DNA of 31,538 nucleotides from Streptomyces sp. NRRL F-5630 (GTDB taxonomy: Bacteria > Actinomycetota > Actinomycetes > Streptomycetales > Streptomycetaceae). How positions within the stretch are numbered: the stretch's first letter is position 1; each line of letters starts with the position of its first letter. The translations under genes and the position numbers were made by a program. Below the pieces are notes generated by a model that did no database searches, had not been told where the DNA came from, and saw only the letters and a list, made by a program, of their open reading frames with translations. This document shows, one piece after another, positions 22,642 through 30,200 of the stretch. The stretch is taken from positions 1 to 31,538 of the forward strand of contig NZ_JOGO01000099.1 in NCBI RefSeq assembly GCF_000719475.1, given 5' to 3'.

Positions 22642-22670
22642 ACCGTAGAGCGTGCAAAGAATCTTTGCAA
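22642..22670 (-). promoter_or_regulatory. promoter of the winged-helix regulator
   Basis: On the minus strand, TTGCAA (22665-22670), a 17-base spacer and TACGGT (22642-22647) form a good housekeeping promoter. Transcription should begin at the A of the start codon at 22635. Confidence 0.65.
22653..22669. promoter_or_regulatory. operator 1: perfect 17-bp palindrome
   Basis: TGCAAAGAATCTTTGCA has 8-bp arms around a single central base. It covers the promoter spacer and most of the -35 box, a classic repressor position. Confidence 0.75.
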
Positions 22671-22678
22671 CGTGATTT

Positions 22679-22695
22679 TGCAAAAACTCTTTGCG
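22679..22695. promoter_or_regulatory. operator 2: imperfect copy of the palindrome
   Basis: TGCAAAAACTCTTTGCG matches operator 1 at 14 of 17 positions. Its centre is 26 bases from that of operator 1, about two and a half helical turns. Confidence 0.6.
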
Positions 22696-22743
22696 TTCAT
22701 CCGTAAGGGTGAACTCCCGCCCCGGAACAGCGCCTTCGCGCCT

Positions 22744-23775
22744 TCACCCTCCTCCCTTCTTCACGAAGCCCTCCTCCTCCAGCCAGTCCCGTGCCACGTC
22801 GTGCGGGTCCTCGCCGTCCACGTCCACCTTCGCGTTCAGCTCCCGTGCCACCGTGTTCGTCAGCTTCTTCGTGATGGGTGCCATCACCTTCTCCATCTGC
22901 GGGTGCTCTTCGAGCGACTTCGTATGGAAGACGGGCGCCACGTTGTAGTTCGGGAAGAAGTGCTTGTCGTCCTTCATGACCGCGAGACGCAGCGCCTTGA
23001 TGCGGCCGTCCGTCGTGAACACCTCGCCGAAGACGCACGCGCCCTTCGCGGTCTGCGTGTAGACGATGCCGCCCGCCATCTTGGTGACGCGCGAGTTCGG
23101 GATGTTCATCCCGTACGCCCTCTTGAGCCCGTTGAGCCCGTCCTCGCGCGCCGCGAACTCGCCCTCGACGCACAGCGTCACGGCGCCCGGGTTCCGCTTC
23201 GACAGCGCGGCGACGTCGGAGAGCGTCTTCGTGCGGTACTTCCTCTCGTTCTTCTGGTTGAGCGCCAGCGCGTACGTGTTGTTGAGGGGTCCGGGCGCGG
23301 CCCACGTGACGCCGTTCCTCCGGTCCGCGTCGCGTACGGCGACCCACTGCGCGTGCGGGTCCACGATCGGCTTCGTGTGGCCGAGGTACGTGATCCAGCC
23401 GGTACCCGTGTAGTCGTACATCGCGTCCGCGGTGCCGCTCTTGAGGGCCTCGCGCGCGCCGATCGAGCCCTGGATGCCGGTACGGTCCAGGACATCGGCG
23501 CCCGCCGCCTTGAAGGCGATGCCCATGATCGAGCCCAGCACGAGCTGTTCGGTGAACTCCTTCGACGCCACGGTGAGCTTCGCGCCCTTGAGCGGCTCGC
23601 CCCGGCCCACCGTCCCCGGCCCGACATCGTCGACGAGGGGGCTTCCGCTCGTGAGCCCGCACCCCGCCGCTCCGATCACGAGCACCCCGGCGAGCGCGGC
23701 GACCGCGGTACGGGGGTACTTGAGACCCGGTCGGGGACCCGCCCCCCTGCCCCGACGGAAAAGTCCCGCTGTCAC
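22744..23775 (-). CDS. osmoprotectant ABC transporter substrate-binding lipoprotein
   Basis: This is the extracellular receptor that captures betaine- or choline-like solutes for the ABC transporter encoded upstream. The 343-residue precursor has a basic start, a hydrophobic segment and a lipobox with Cys39 (VLVIGAAGCG). The mature part is an OpuAC/ProX domain: LTVASKEFTEQLVLGSIMGI, then YDYTGTGWITYLG, LNNTYALALNQKN and VFGEVFTTDGRIKAL near the end. The tyrosines in YDYTGTGW are typical contact residues in OpuBC/ProX-type proteins. The GTG at 23775 overlaps the stop of the preceding permease gene (GTGA), so translation is coupled. It is the last gene of the four-gene operon. The exact ligand (glycine betaine, carnitine or choline) is not determinable. 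Confidence 0.9.
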   Translation of the reverse strand: MTAGLFRRGRGAGPRPGLKYPRTAVAALAGVLVIGAAGCGLTSGSPLVDDVGPGTVGRGEPLKGAKLTVASKEFTEQLVLGSIMGIAFKAAGADVLDRTGIQGSIGAREALKSGTADAMYDYTGTGWITYLGHTKPIVDPHAQWVAVRDADRRNGVTWAAPGPLNNTYALALNQKNERKYRTKTLSDVAALSKRNPGAVTLCVEGEFAAREDGLNGLKRAYGMNIPNSRVTKMAGGIVYTQTAKGACVFGEVFTTDGRIKALRLAVMKDDKHFFPNYNVAPVFHTKSLEEHPQMEKVMAPITKKLTNTVARELNAKVDVDGEDPHDVARDWLEEEGFVKKGGG

Positions 23776-24734
23776 GAGCTGACCTCCAGTCCCCGCGGCC
23801 TCAGCAGCAGTTCCGCCAGCGAGGCGAGCCAGTCGACGAGAAGGGCGAGCACGATCGTGAGGATCGAGCCGATCACGAGGACCGACATGCGCTGATTGGT
23901 GATGCCCGCCGTGATGATGTCTCCGAGCCCGCCGCCGCCACCGAACGTCGCGAGGGTCGCGGTGCCGACGTTGAGGACGAGCGCGGTGCGGACGCCCGAG
24001 AGGATCAGCGGCACCGCGAGCGGCAGTTCGACCTTGCCGAGCACCATGAGCGGCGACATGCCGATGCCCCGCGCGGCTTCGAGGAGCGTCGGGTCGTTGG
24101 CGCGCAGGCCGGCGATCGTGTTCGAGAGGACGGGCAGGATCGCGTAGATGATGATGCCGACGAGGGCCGGGAACTCGCCGGTGCCCAGCCAGATCACGAG
24201 CAGCGCGAGGAGCCCGAGCGCCGGGGTCGCCTGCCCGATGTTGGCGAAGGCGACCGCGACGGGCGCGGCCCTGCGCAGCCGCTGCCGGGTGAGCAGGATG
24301 CCGAGCGGGATCGCGATGATCAGCACGAAGAACGTCGAGATGACGGTGAGCTGGATGTGCTGCCGCACCCGCAGCCAGATGTTCCCGCCGCCGAGCGAGT
24401 TGCGGGCGATCACGTCGAGCGTCGCCGTGTCGTAGTAGAGCCACGTGCCGAACAGGGTGAGCGCGAGCACGAGCGGCAGGAAGGTGAGGGGGCGCCAGCC
24501 GATGCGGCGCGTGGCGCGCTCGACGCGAGCGCCGCGCGGCGCGTCGTGCTCGTCGCGCGGCCCGTCGTCCTCGCGCCCGTCGTCCTGGGGGCCGCCCTCG
24601 CCGCGCGCGCGGTGCGGTCCGTCGTACCTGGTGGCGGTGCGGGCGAGGCGCTCGGGGGCGGGGTCGTGGCCGCGTGCCGTCTCGCGGTCCTCGGCCGGGT
24701 CGCGGGGGCGCGGGCGGGGGTCCTGCTCGCTCAT
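23772..24734 (-). CDS. osmoprotectant ABC transporter permease (second)
   Basis: This is one of two membrane subunits of the osmoprotectant importer. The 320-residue protein has an unusual charged, Asp/Arg-rich N-terminal extension of about 78 residues. It is followed by five or six membrane segments beginning at WRPLTFLPLVLALTLFGTWL. The BPD_transp_1 core has the coupling loop EAARGIGMSPLMVLGKVELP, which docks on the ATPase. The ATG at 24734 overlaps the ATPase stop (ATGA, 24731-24734), and the end overlaps the lipoprotein start. Compared with the first permease (215 residues), the core is similar and only the cytoplasmic tail differs. Confidence 0.9.
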   Translation of the reverse strand: MSEQDPRPRPRDPAEDRETARGHDPAPERLARTATRYDGPHRARGEGGPQDDGREDDGPRDEHDAPRGARVERATRRIGWRPLTFLPLVLALTLFGTWLYYDTATLDVIARNSLGGGNIWLRVRQHIQLTVISTFFVLIIAIPLGILLTRQRLRRAAPVAVAFANIGQATPALGLLALLVIWLGTGEFPALVGIIIYAILPVLSNTIAGLRANDPTLLEAARGIGMSPLMVLGKVELPLAVPLILSGVRTALVLNVGTATLATFGGGGGLGDIITAGITNQRMSVLVIGSILTIVLALLVDWLASLAELLLRPRGLEVSS

Positions 24735-26224
24735 CCGGCCCCACCGTCCCGGTGCGGGTGCTCGGGGCGCGACTCGCCCCGCCCGGTCTCGGGCCCCGCG
24801 TCGCTGACGGCCGAGCCCCCCGGCCGCAACCCGCCGGGGTTCCGGCGCGACCCGTCGGGCGCGGCCGTCCCCGCGGCGCCGGGCGCGGGCGTCCCCGTAC
24901 CGCCCGAGGTTCCCGCCCCTTCCTCCTCGGCCTCCAGCGCCGTCACCCGGCCGTGGCGTGCGAGGGCCTGCTCCTCCTGGATCTCGTCCAGCTCGTGGCG
25001 GTGCTCGATCGCCTCCAAGCGGTCTTCTTCGAGCATTTCATGCACTGAATTCATCAGCGTCTGCATATCGACGACACCTTCGTACTCGCCGCGCCGCCCC
25101 GTCACGGCGACGCGGCCCGCGTTGTCCGTGAGCACCGCCTCCAGGGCGTCGCGCAGGGTCGCGTCCCGCGTCACCGTGTCCTGCACGAACGCCCCGGCCC
25201 GGGAGAGCGAGCCCTTGGCGCGGCTGAGGTCACCGCGCCTGAGCCACTTGTAGGGGCGTTGGCGGCGATCGAGCATGAGCAGTTCGTTGTGCCCGGCCGT
25301 GCGGAGCTTGTCGAAAATGATCTGGAGCGGGTCATCGACGGACACGGTCGGCCAGTCGGTGATCCCCACGTCCCGGACGCGGGTGAGGTTGAGCCGCTTG
25401 AGCGCCGCGCCCGCGCCGACGAAGCCGGAGACGAAGTCGTCCGCCGGATTGGTCAGGATCGCCTCGGGGGTGTCGAACTGCGCGATCTTCGAACGATCAC
25501 GCAGCACCGCGATCCGGTCGCCGATCTTGATCGCCTCGTCGAAGTCGTGCGTCACGAAGACGATCGTCTTGTGCAGTTCGTGCTGAAGCCTGATCAGCTC
25601 GTCCTGGAGGTGATCGCGGGTGATCGGGTCGACGGCACCGAAGGGCTCGTCCATGAGCAGGACGGGCGGGTCCGCCGCGAGCGCCCGCGCGACGCCCACG
25701 CGCTGCTGCTGACCACCGGAGAGCTGCCGCGGATAACGTCCCCGGAACTCGGCCGGGTCGAGGCCCACCAGGTCGAGCATCTCCTCCACGCGCTCCCGCA
25801 CGCGGCTCTTCGGCCAGCCGATCATCCTCGGCACGAGCGCGATGTTCTGCGCGACGGTCAGGTGCGGGAAGAGGCCGGACGACTGGATCGCGTAGCCGAT
25901 CTTCCGGCGCAGTTTCACCGGGTCCATGTCGGTGACGTCCTCGCCACCGATCCTGATCCGTCCACTGCTCGGTTCGATGAGCCGGTTGATCATTTTGAGC
26001 AGCGTCGTCTTGCCGCCGCCCGAGGGCCCGACGAAGACGACGGTCTCGCCCGCCTTGATCTCCAGGCTCACGTTCTCGACGGCGGGGACCGTGGTGCCCG
26101 GGTAGATCTTGGTGAGGTTCTCCAGCTCGATCGTCGCCCCGCTCGTGGTTCCCGCGCCGGGCGCGCCCGGGACGGTCGCTGAGGGCGCCGAGGCGCCCTG
26201 GGGCGGTGTGGAGGCGTCAGACAC
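24731..26224 (-). CDS. osmoprotectant ABC transporter ATP-binding protein with CBS domains
   Basis: This is the ATPase of the importer. The 497-residue protein has about 30 low-complexity residues, then the nucleotide-binding domain: Walker A GPSGGGKT (66-73), Q-loop in YAIQSSGLFPHLT, signature LSGGQQQRVGVARAL (168-182), Walker B VLLMDEP (188-194) and the H-loop FVTHDFDEA. A pair of CBS domains follows (about 283-410), as in OpuA/ProV proteins, where CBS domains sense ionic strength. A charged, Glu-rich helix and a Gly/Pro-rich tail (about 425-497) end the protein. The GTG at 26224 follows GAGGGG with 5 bases between and overlaps the upstream permease by 8 bases. Confidence 0.92.
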   Translation of the reverse strand: MSDASTPPQGASAPSATVPGAPGAGTTSGATIELENLTKIYPGTTVPAVENVSLEIKAGETVVFVGPSGGGKTTLLKMINRLIEPSSGRIRIGGEDVTDMDPVKLRRKIGYAIQSSGLFPHLTVAQNIALVPRMIGWPKSRVRERVEEMLDLVGLDPAEFRGRYPRQLSGGQQQRVGVARALAADPPVLLMDEPFGAVDPITRDHLQDELIRLQHELHKTIVFVTHDFDEAIKIGDRIAVLRDRSKIAQFDTPEAILTNPADDFVSGFVGAGAALKRLNLTRVRDVGITDWPTVSVDDPLQIIFDKLRTAGHNELLMLDRRQRPYKWLRRGDLSRAKGSLSRAGAFVQDTVTRDATLRDALEAVLTDNAGRVAVTGRRGEYEGVVDMQTLMNSVHEMLEEDRLEAIEHRHELDEIQEEQALARHGRVTALEAEEEGAGTSGGTGTPAPGAAGTAAPDGSRRNPGGLRPGGSAVSDAGPETGRGESRPEHPHRDGGAG

Positions 26225-26864
26225 GAATACCCCTCGGAATGGTGAGCCTGCCGATCAGGACGTAGCCGAAGTCGAAGAGCAGGGCGAGGACGACGATGCC
26301 GACGGTGCCGGCGAGGACCTGGTTGAGCGCGTTCTTGCTGCCCAGCGAGGCGATGCCGCGGAAGATCTCGTTGCCGAGCCCGGGCCCGGAGGCGTACGCG
26401 GCGATCGCGGCGATCCCCATGAGCATCTGCGTCGAGACGCGGATACCGGTGAGGATCGGCGGCCAGGCGAGCGGCAGTTCGACCCGCAGGAGCCGGGCGG
26501 TACGGGACATGCCGATGCCCTTCGCGGCGTCCACGAGCGTCGCGTCGACCCCGCGCAGGCCCACGATCGCGTTCCGCACGATCGGCAGCAGCCCGTACAG
26601 CACGAGCGAGATGACGGTGGGCGCGACGCCGAGCCCCACGATCGGCACGAGCAGCCCGATGAGCGCGAGCGAGGGGACCGTCAGGATCGTCGAGGTCGTG
26701 GTCGTGGCGAGATTGCCCGCCCACTCCGAGCGGTAGCTGAAGACGCCGATCAGCACTCCGATGACGGTCGCGATGACCATGCACTGGAAGACGGCGCTCG
26801 CGTGCTGGTAGGCGTCCGAGAGCAACTGCTCGTGCCGGTTGCCCACATAGGTCCAGAAATTCAC
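26217..26864 (-). CDS. osmoprotectant ABC transporter permease (first)
   Basis: This is a 215-residue membrane subunit and the first gene of the operon. It begins MNFWTYVGNRHEQLLSDAYQ and has about five hydrophobic segments, including CMVIATVIGVLIGVF and LALIGLLVPIVGLGV. The coupling loop is DAAKGIGMSRTARLLRVELP. The GTG at 26864 has AGGAG seven bases upstream and matches the family start. The in-frame ATG at 26888 and earlier starts lack a better ribosome site. The end overlaps the ATPase gene by 8 bases. Two different permeases per transporter is the OpuC/OpuB-type arrangement. The inverted repeat at 26916-26940 lies about 50 bases upstream. Confidence 0.9.
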   Translation of the reverse strand: MNFWTYVGNRHEQLLSDAYQHASAVFQCMVIATVIGVLIGVFSYRSEWAGNLATTTTSTILTVPSLALIGLLVPIVGLGVAPTVISLVLYGLLPIVRNAIVGLRGVDATLVDAAKGIGMSRTARLLRVELPLAWPPILTGIRVSTQMLMGIAAIAAYASGPGLGNEIFRGIASLGSKNALNQVLAGTVGIVVLALLFDFGYVLIGRLTIPRGIRV

Positions 26865-27166
26865 GCCACCGCTCCTGACTCCTGACATCGTCCGGCCGGT
26901 CCACCGCGCACGAAGGCGGTACGTGCACCTCCCGTACCGCTCCACAGTGGGGGTGGCGCAGGGGCCGCGCTCCCCGAGTACGGCCATACGGCGGGCAGGG
27001 GGGCACGGGCAGGGGTGACGCGGGGTGCGGACGCGGGAGCGCGGGGGTGCGGGGTGCGGTCAGGGGCGGGGTGGACGAGGGAGGGTGGACCGGGGAAGGC
27101 GGGGACGGGAGCCGACGGGGGACGCGGGCGGGGGAGCTTCCGGCCGGGGCGGCTCCCGGGGCGCGG
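26865..27166. other. region upstream of osmoprotectant operon
   Basis: No gene is seen. Apart from the inverted repeat at 26916-26940 and a weak 6-bp hairpin (GGGAGC 27132-27137, GCTCCC 27152-27157) that may end the Lrp-type gene, the stretch is GC-rich and featureless. The operon promoter must lie here but is not clear. Confidence 0.35.
26916..26940. promoter_or_regulatory. inverted repeat upstream of osmoprotectant operon
   Basis: GCGGTAC (26916-26922) and GTACCGC (26934-26940) are perfect 7-bp arms separated by 11 bases, ending about 52 bases before the first start codon. It may be an operator or a leader hairpin. Confidence 0.35.
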
Positions 27167-27640
27167 TCAGTCGCGTGCCGCGTGTGCCGCCTGTTCGATG
27201 AGCGGGAGGACCCGCAGCGGTACGGGGTTCTCCATGACGATCGCCGTCGAGGCCCGCACGATCCCCTCGAAGCCGACGACCTGGTCGATGACCCGTTGCA
27301 GATCGGCGTTGGACCGGGCCACGAGACGGCACAGCATGTCGCCCTGTCCCGTGATCGTGTGCAGTTCGAGCACCTCGGGCACCCGCGCGAGATGCGCCCG
27401 CACCTGCTCCCCGCGCCCCTGCCGGATCTCCAGGGTCGCGAACGCCGTCACCGGATACCCGAGTGCCGCCGGCTCCACCTCGGGCCCGAACCCGCGGATC
27501 ACGCCCCGCGCCCGCAGCCGGTCGAGCCGCGCCTGCGCCGTCCCGCGCGCGACTCCGAGCCGCCGCGACAGCGCGAGCACCCCGATCCGCGGTTCACGCG
27601 CGAGCAGCAGCAGAAGACGGGCGTCGAGGGCGTCGATCAT
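27167..27640 (-). CDS. Lrp/AsnC-family transcriptional regulator
   Basis: This is a 157-residue regulator of the feast/famine type. The N-terminal winged helix-turn-helix covers about 1-55 (MIDALDARLLLLLAREPRIG, ALSRRLGVARGTAQARLDRL, RGVIRGFGPEV). The C-terminal RAM domain covers about 65-150 and binds small ligands such as amino acids (VTAFATLEIRQGRGEQVRAH, then VLELHTITGQGDMLCRLVAR). The ATG at 27640 has AGGAG seven bases upstream. It is divergent from the GlcD-like oxidase gene across 403 bases, so that gene is a candidate target. From memory, the S. coelicolor homologue sits next to hppD (tyrosine catabolism), but no hppD is present here. Confidence 0.92.
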   Translation of the reverse strand: MIDALDARLLLLLAREPRIGVLALSRRLGVARGTAQARLDRLRARGVIRGFGPEVEPAALGYPVTAFATLEIRQGRGEQVRAHLARVPEVLELHTITGQGDMLCRLVARSNADLQRVIDQVVGFEGIVRASTAIVMENPVPLRVLPLIEQAAHAARD

Positions 27641-28043
27641 GAATGGCTCCTGGCTCTCGTACTCCTGGACCGTGGCGGGCGCTTCGGTACCGCGTGAGGG
27701 CGGTGACGCGGGGCGGGTCCGCCGGTCTCATTCAGGCATTCGGGGAGCCGGGTGGACAAGATGCGGGACGAAACGGTCGGCAGGTGCGCGGTCGGCGCCT
27801 GCCCGGGAGCGGAAACCGCCGGACGGGCAAGGGTGCGCCGCCCGGACTTCGCGCAGGCACTCGCCTGCAGGGGCGGTACGCGGCGTGGGCGGTGCGTGGC
27901 GTGGGCGTGCCCGGTGCGGACGGTGCCCGCCGTGGGAGCCCGCCGCCCGGACGCCGTGCGGGAGCCCCGCCGCCCGGACGCCGCGCGGGGATCCGTCGCC
28001 CGGGGGCTTCCGTCCCCCCGTCCCCGGTGCCACGCTGGGGATC
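27641..28043. other. divergent region between Lrp and GlcD-like genes
   Basis: No gene is seen. It contains an imperfect tandem repeat (27935-27988) and GGCGTGGGCG-type repeats near 27882-27910. A CACGCT hexamer (28031-28036) 7 bases before ATG 28044 is a poor -10 box for a leaderless start. Confidence 0.4.
27935..27988. repeat. imperfect tandem repeat of about 27 bases
   Basis: GGAGCC(CC)GCCGCCCGGACGCC followed by GTGCGG or GCGCGG occurs twice, at about 27935-27961 and 27961-27988. The copies differ by a short C insertion and one substitution. Confidence 0.6.
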
Positions 28044-29435
28044 ATGACGGACCAGCCGAGTGACCCGCGAACCGCGCTCCTCACCGACCTCCGCTCCGGA
28101 CTTCCCGCCACCGCCGTCCTCGACGATCCCGAGGTGGTCGCCTCGTACGCGCACGACATGGCGAGCTTCTGCGCGGCCGGGCGGGCGGCCGTCGTCGTGC
28201 TGCCGCGCACCGCCGAAGAGGTCCAGCACGTCATGCGGACCGCGACCGCGCACCGCGTGCCCGTCGTGCCGCAGGGGGCGCGCAGCGGGCTGTCCGGGGC
28301 CGCGAACGCGATCGAGGGATGCGTCGTGGTCTCGCTCGTCAAAATGGACCGGATCGTCGAGATCGACCCCGTCGAGCGCGTCGCCGTCGTCGAGCCCGGC
28401 GTCATCAACGCGACGCTCTCCCGCGCCGTCGCCGAGCACGGACTGAACTACCCGCCCGACCCCTCCAGTTGGGAGATGTGCACGATCGGCGGGAACATCG
28501 GGACCGGCTCCGGCGGGCTCTGCTGCGTCAAGTACGGCGTCACCGCCGAGTACGTGCTCGGGCTCGACGTCGTCCTCGCCGACGGCCGTCTCCTGCGCAC
28601 CGGGCGCCGCACCGCCAAGGGCGTCGCCGGCTACGACCTCACGCGGCTCTTCGTCGGCTCCGAGGGCAGCCTCGGCATCGTCGTACGGGCCGTCCTCGCC
28701 CTCAAACCCGCGCCCGCCCCGCAACTCGTCCTCGCCGCCGAGTTCGGCACCACGGCCGCCGCCTGCGAGGCGGTTCGCGCGATCATGGCGGGCGGCCACA
28801 CCCCGTCCCTGCTCGAACTCATGGACCGTACGACCGTGCGCGCCGTCAACGCGTACGCCCGCATGGGCCTCCCCGAGTCCACCGCCGCACTCCTCCTCTG
28901 CGCCTTCGACACCCCGGACCCCACCGCCGACCTGGCCGCCGTCGCCGCCCTGTGCCACGCGGCGGGCGCGAGCGAGGTCGTCCCCGCCGAGACCCCCGCG
29001 GAGTCCGAACTCCTCCTAGCCGCACGCAGGTTGTCGCTCGTCGCCCTCGAAGCCGTCAAGGGCACCACGATGATCGACGACGTCTGCGTGCCCCGCTCCC
29101 GCCTCGCCGAACTCCTCGAAGGCGTCGAACGCATCGCCACCGCACATGAGTTGACCATCGGCGTCTGCGCGCACGCCGGGGACGGCAACACCCACCCCAC
29201 CGTCTGCTTCGACGCCACCGACGAGGACGAGTCCCGCCGCGCCCGCGCCTCCTTCGACGAGATCATGGCCCTGGGCCTCCGACTCGGCGGCACGATCACC
29301 GGCGAGCACGGCGTCGGCCTCCTCAAGAAGGAGTGGCTCGCCCGCGAGTTGGGCGAGACCGGACTGGAGGTGCAGCGCGCGCTCAAGGCCACGCTCGACC
29401 CGCTGGGCATCCTCAACCCCGGCAAGGTGCTGTAG
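28044..29435 (+). CDS. FAD-binding oxidase/dehydrogenase, GlcD / D-lactate dehydrogenase type
   Basis: This is a flavoprotein that oxidises a 2-hydroxy acid such as glycolate or D-lactate. The 463-residue protein has the PCMH-type FAD domain at about 45-220: PQGARSGLSGAANAIEG, then PPDPSSWEMCTIGGNIGTGS and KGVAGYDLTRLFVGSEGSLG. The FAD-oxidase C-terminal domain shows HAGDGNTHPTVCFD, TGEHGVGLLKKEWL and DPLGILNPGKVL. The His residues in HAGDGN and GEHG are typical active-site residues. There is no iron-sulfur domain and no GlcE/GlcF partner nearby, so it is the stand-alone type. The ATG at 28044 is chosen because the family start fits; no strong ribosome site precedes it. It is divergent from the Lrp-type regulator and convergent with ssgG. 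Confidence 0.92.
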   Translation: MTDQPSDPRTALLTDLRSGLPATAVLDDPEVVASYAHDMASFCAAGRAAVVVLPRTAEEVQHVMRTATAHRVPVVPQGARSGLSGAANAIEGCVVVSLVKMDRIVEIDPVERVAVVEPGVINATLSRAVAEHGLNYPPDPSSWEMCTIGGNIGTGSGGLCCVKYGVTAEYVLGLDVVLADGRLLRTGRRTAKGVAGYDLTRLFVGSEGSLGIVVRAVLALKPAPAPQLVLAAEFGTTAAACEAVRAIMAGGHTPSLLELMDRTTVRAVNAYARMGLPESTAALLLCAFDTPDPTADLAAVAALCHAAGASEVVPAETPAESELLLAARRLSLVALEAVKGTTMIDDVCVPRSRLAELLEGVERIATAHELTIGVCAHAGDGNTHPTVCFDATDEDESRRARASFDEIMALGLRLGGTITGEHGVGLLKKEWLARELGETGLEVQRALKATLDPLGILNPGKVL

Positions 29436-29444
29436 GCGGGAGGG

Positions 29445-29510
29445 GAGCCGCCGGTACGGGTACGGGGCCCCGCGCCCGCGGAGGGGACCACCCCCGCGCC
29501 TGGGCGGCTC
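29445..29510. terminator. stem between oxidase gene and ssgG
   Basis: GAGCCGCC (29445-29452) pairs with GGCGGCTC (29503-29510) around a long GC-rich interior. The right arm overlaps the ssgG stop codon. The stem is weaker than the other hairpins in the window. Confidence 0.35.
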
Positions 29511-29988
29511 ACTCGCTCTCGCACCCGTCCTCCCGCCACGGATCGCGGTCCCGCTGCCACAGCTCCTCGACCGGCAGCGGCGTGAGCAGGTGCTCCAGCC
29601 CCTCCTCGATGCCGAGCAACTCGGCCTCCGTGCCCGGCGGCACGAGCCGCAGCGTGCGTTCCAGCCAGGCCGTCATCGGGAGCGCGGGCACCTGGATGAG
29701 CGCCTCGCCGTCCGGCGAGTTGAGCGCGACCCGTACCGTCTCGCGCCCGTCCTCCTTCGCCGGCCACACCCGCACGTCGCCGTGGCCCGTGGGCCGGAAG
29801 ACGCCCTCGATCAGCAGTTCGCGCGAGAAAGTCCACGCCACCGGGGACTCGGAGTTGAGGTGGAAGAGGATGTGCACGGCATAGGGGTCGTCCGTGCGGT
29901 ACGTCAGCCGTGCGGGTACCGCGACGGTGCGTTCCGGCGAGACGAGGAGCTGGAGTTCGAGTTCGCGTTCCACGACGGAGTGCGCCAC
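29509..29988 (-). CDS. ssgG: SsgA-like sporulation/cell-division regulator, probable SsgG
   Basis: This is a member of the SsgA-like (SALP) family, found in sporulating actinomycetes and controlling septum placement and spore-wall events. The 159-residue protein has the family block VSPERTVAVPARLTYRTDDP, YAVHILFHLNSESPVAWTFS and RELLIEGVFRPTGHGDVRVW, then LNSPDGEALIQVPA and TLRLVPPGTE. A C-terminal extension rich in Glu/Trp (about 125-159) exceeds the usual 130-145 residues. The GTG at 29988 has AAGGGA six bases upstream. The name SsgG rests on the tail and on the location, which matches SCO2924 (ssgG) as I recall. Another SALP paralogue is the alternative. It is divergent from the DUF2510 gene. 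Confidence 0.85.
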   Translation of the reverse strand: MAHSVVERELELQLLVSPERTVAVPARLTYRTDDPYAVHILFHLNSESPVAWTFSRELLIEGVFRPTGHGDVRVWPAKEDGRETVRVALNSPDGEALIQVPALPMTAWLERTLRLVPPGTEAELLGIEEGLEHLLTPLPVEELWQRDRDPWREDGCESE

Positions 29989-30200
29989 GGCTGGTCCCTT
30001 TCTGCCTCTGCGACGGCCCACCTGAGGCCCGTACCGGGAGAGAGGGCGGCCGCAGCACAGCATTACGCGGGTTGCGGAAAGTTTTTCGCTCAACCGCCGG
30101 GATTGCCCCCACCTCCGCCGGACCGGCCCGCAACACGCCCGAGTTCTGGTAAATGTGGACGCCCACCCCACTCACCGAGCAGATACGGGACGAGCGGACG

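Noticed and set aside
22704..22752. Possible terminator after the lipoprotein gene (GGGTGAA ... TTCACCC)
   Set aside because: The arms are only 7 bp with a 29-base gap, and the right arm lies partly inside the coding region. Evidence is too weak to list.
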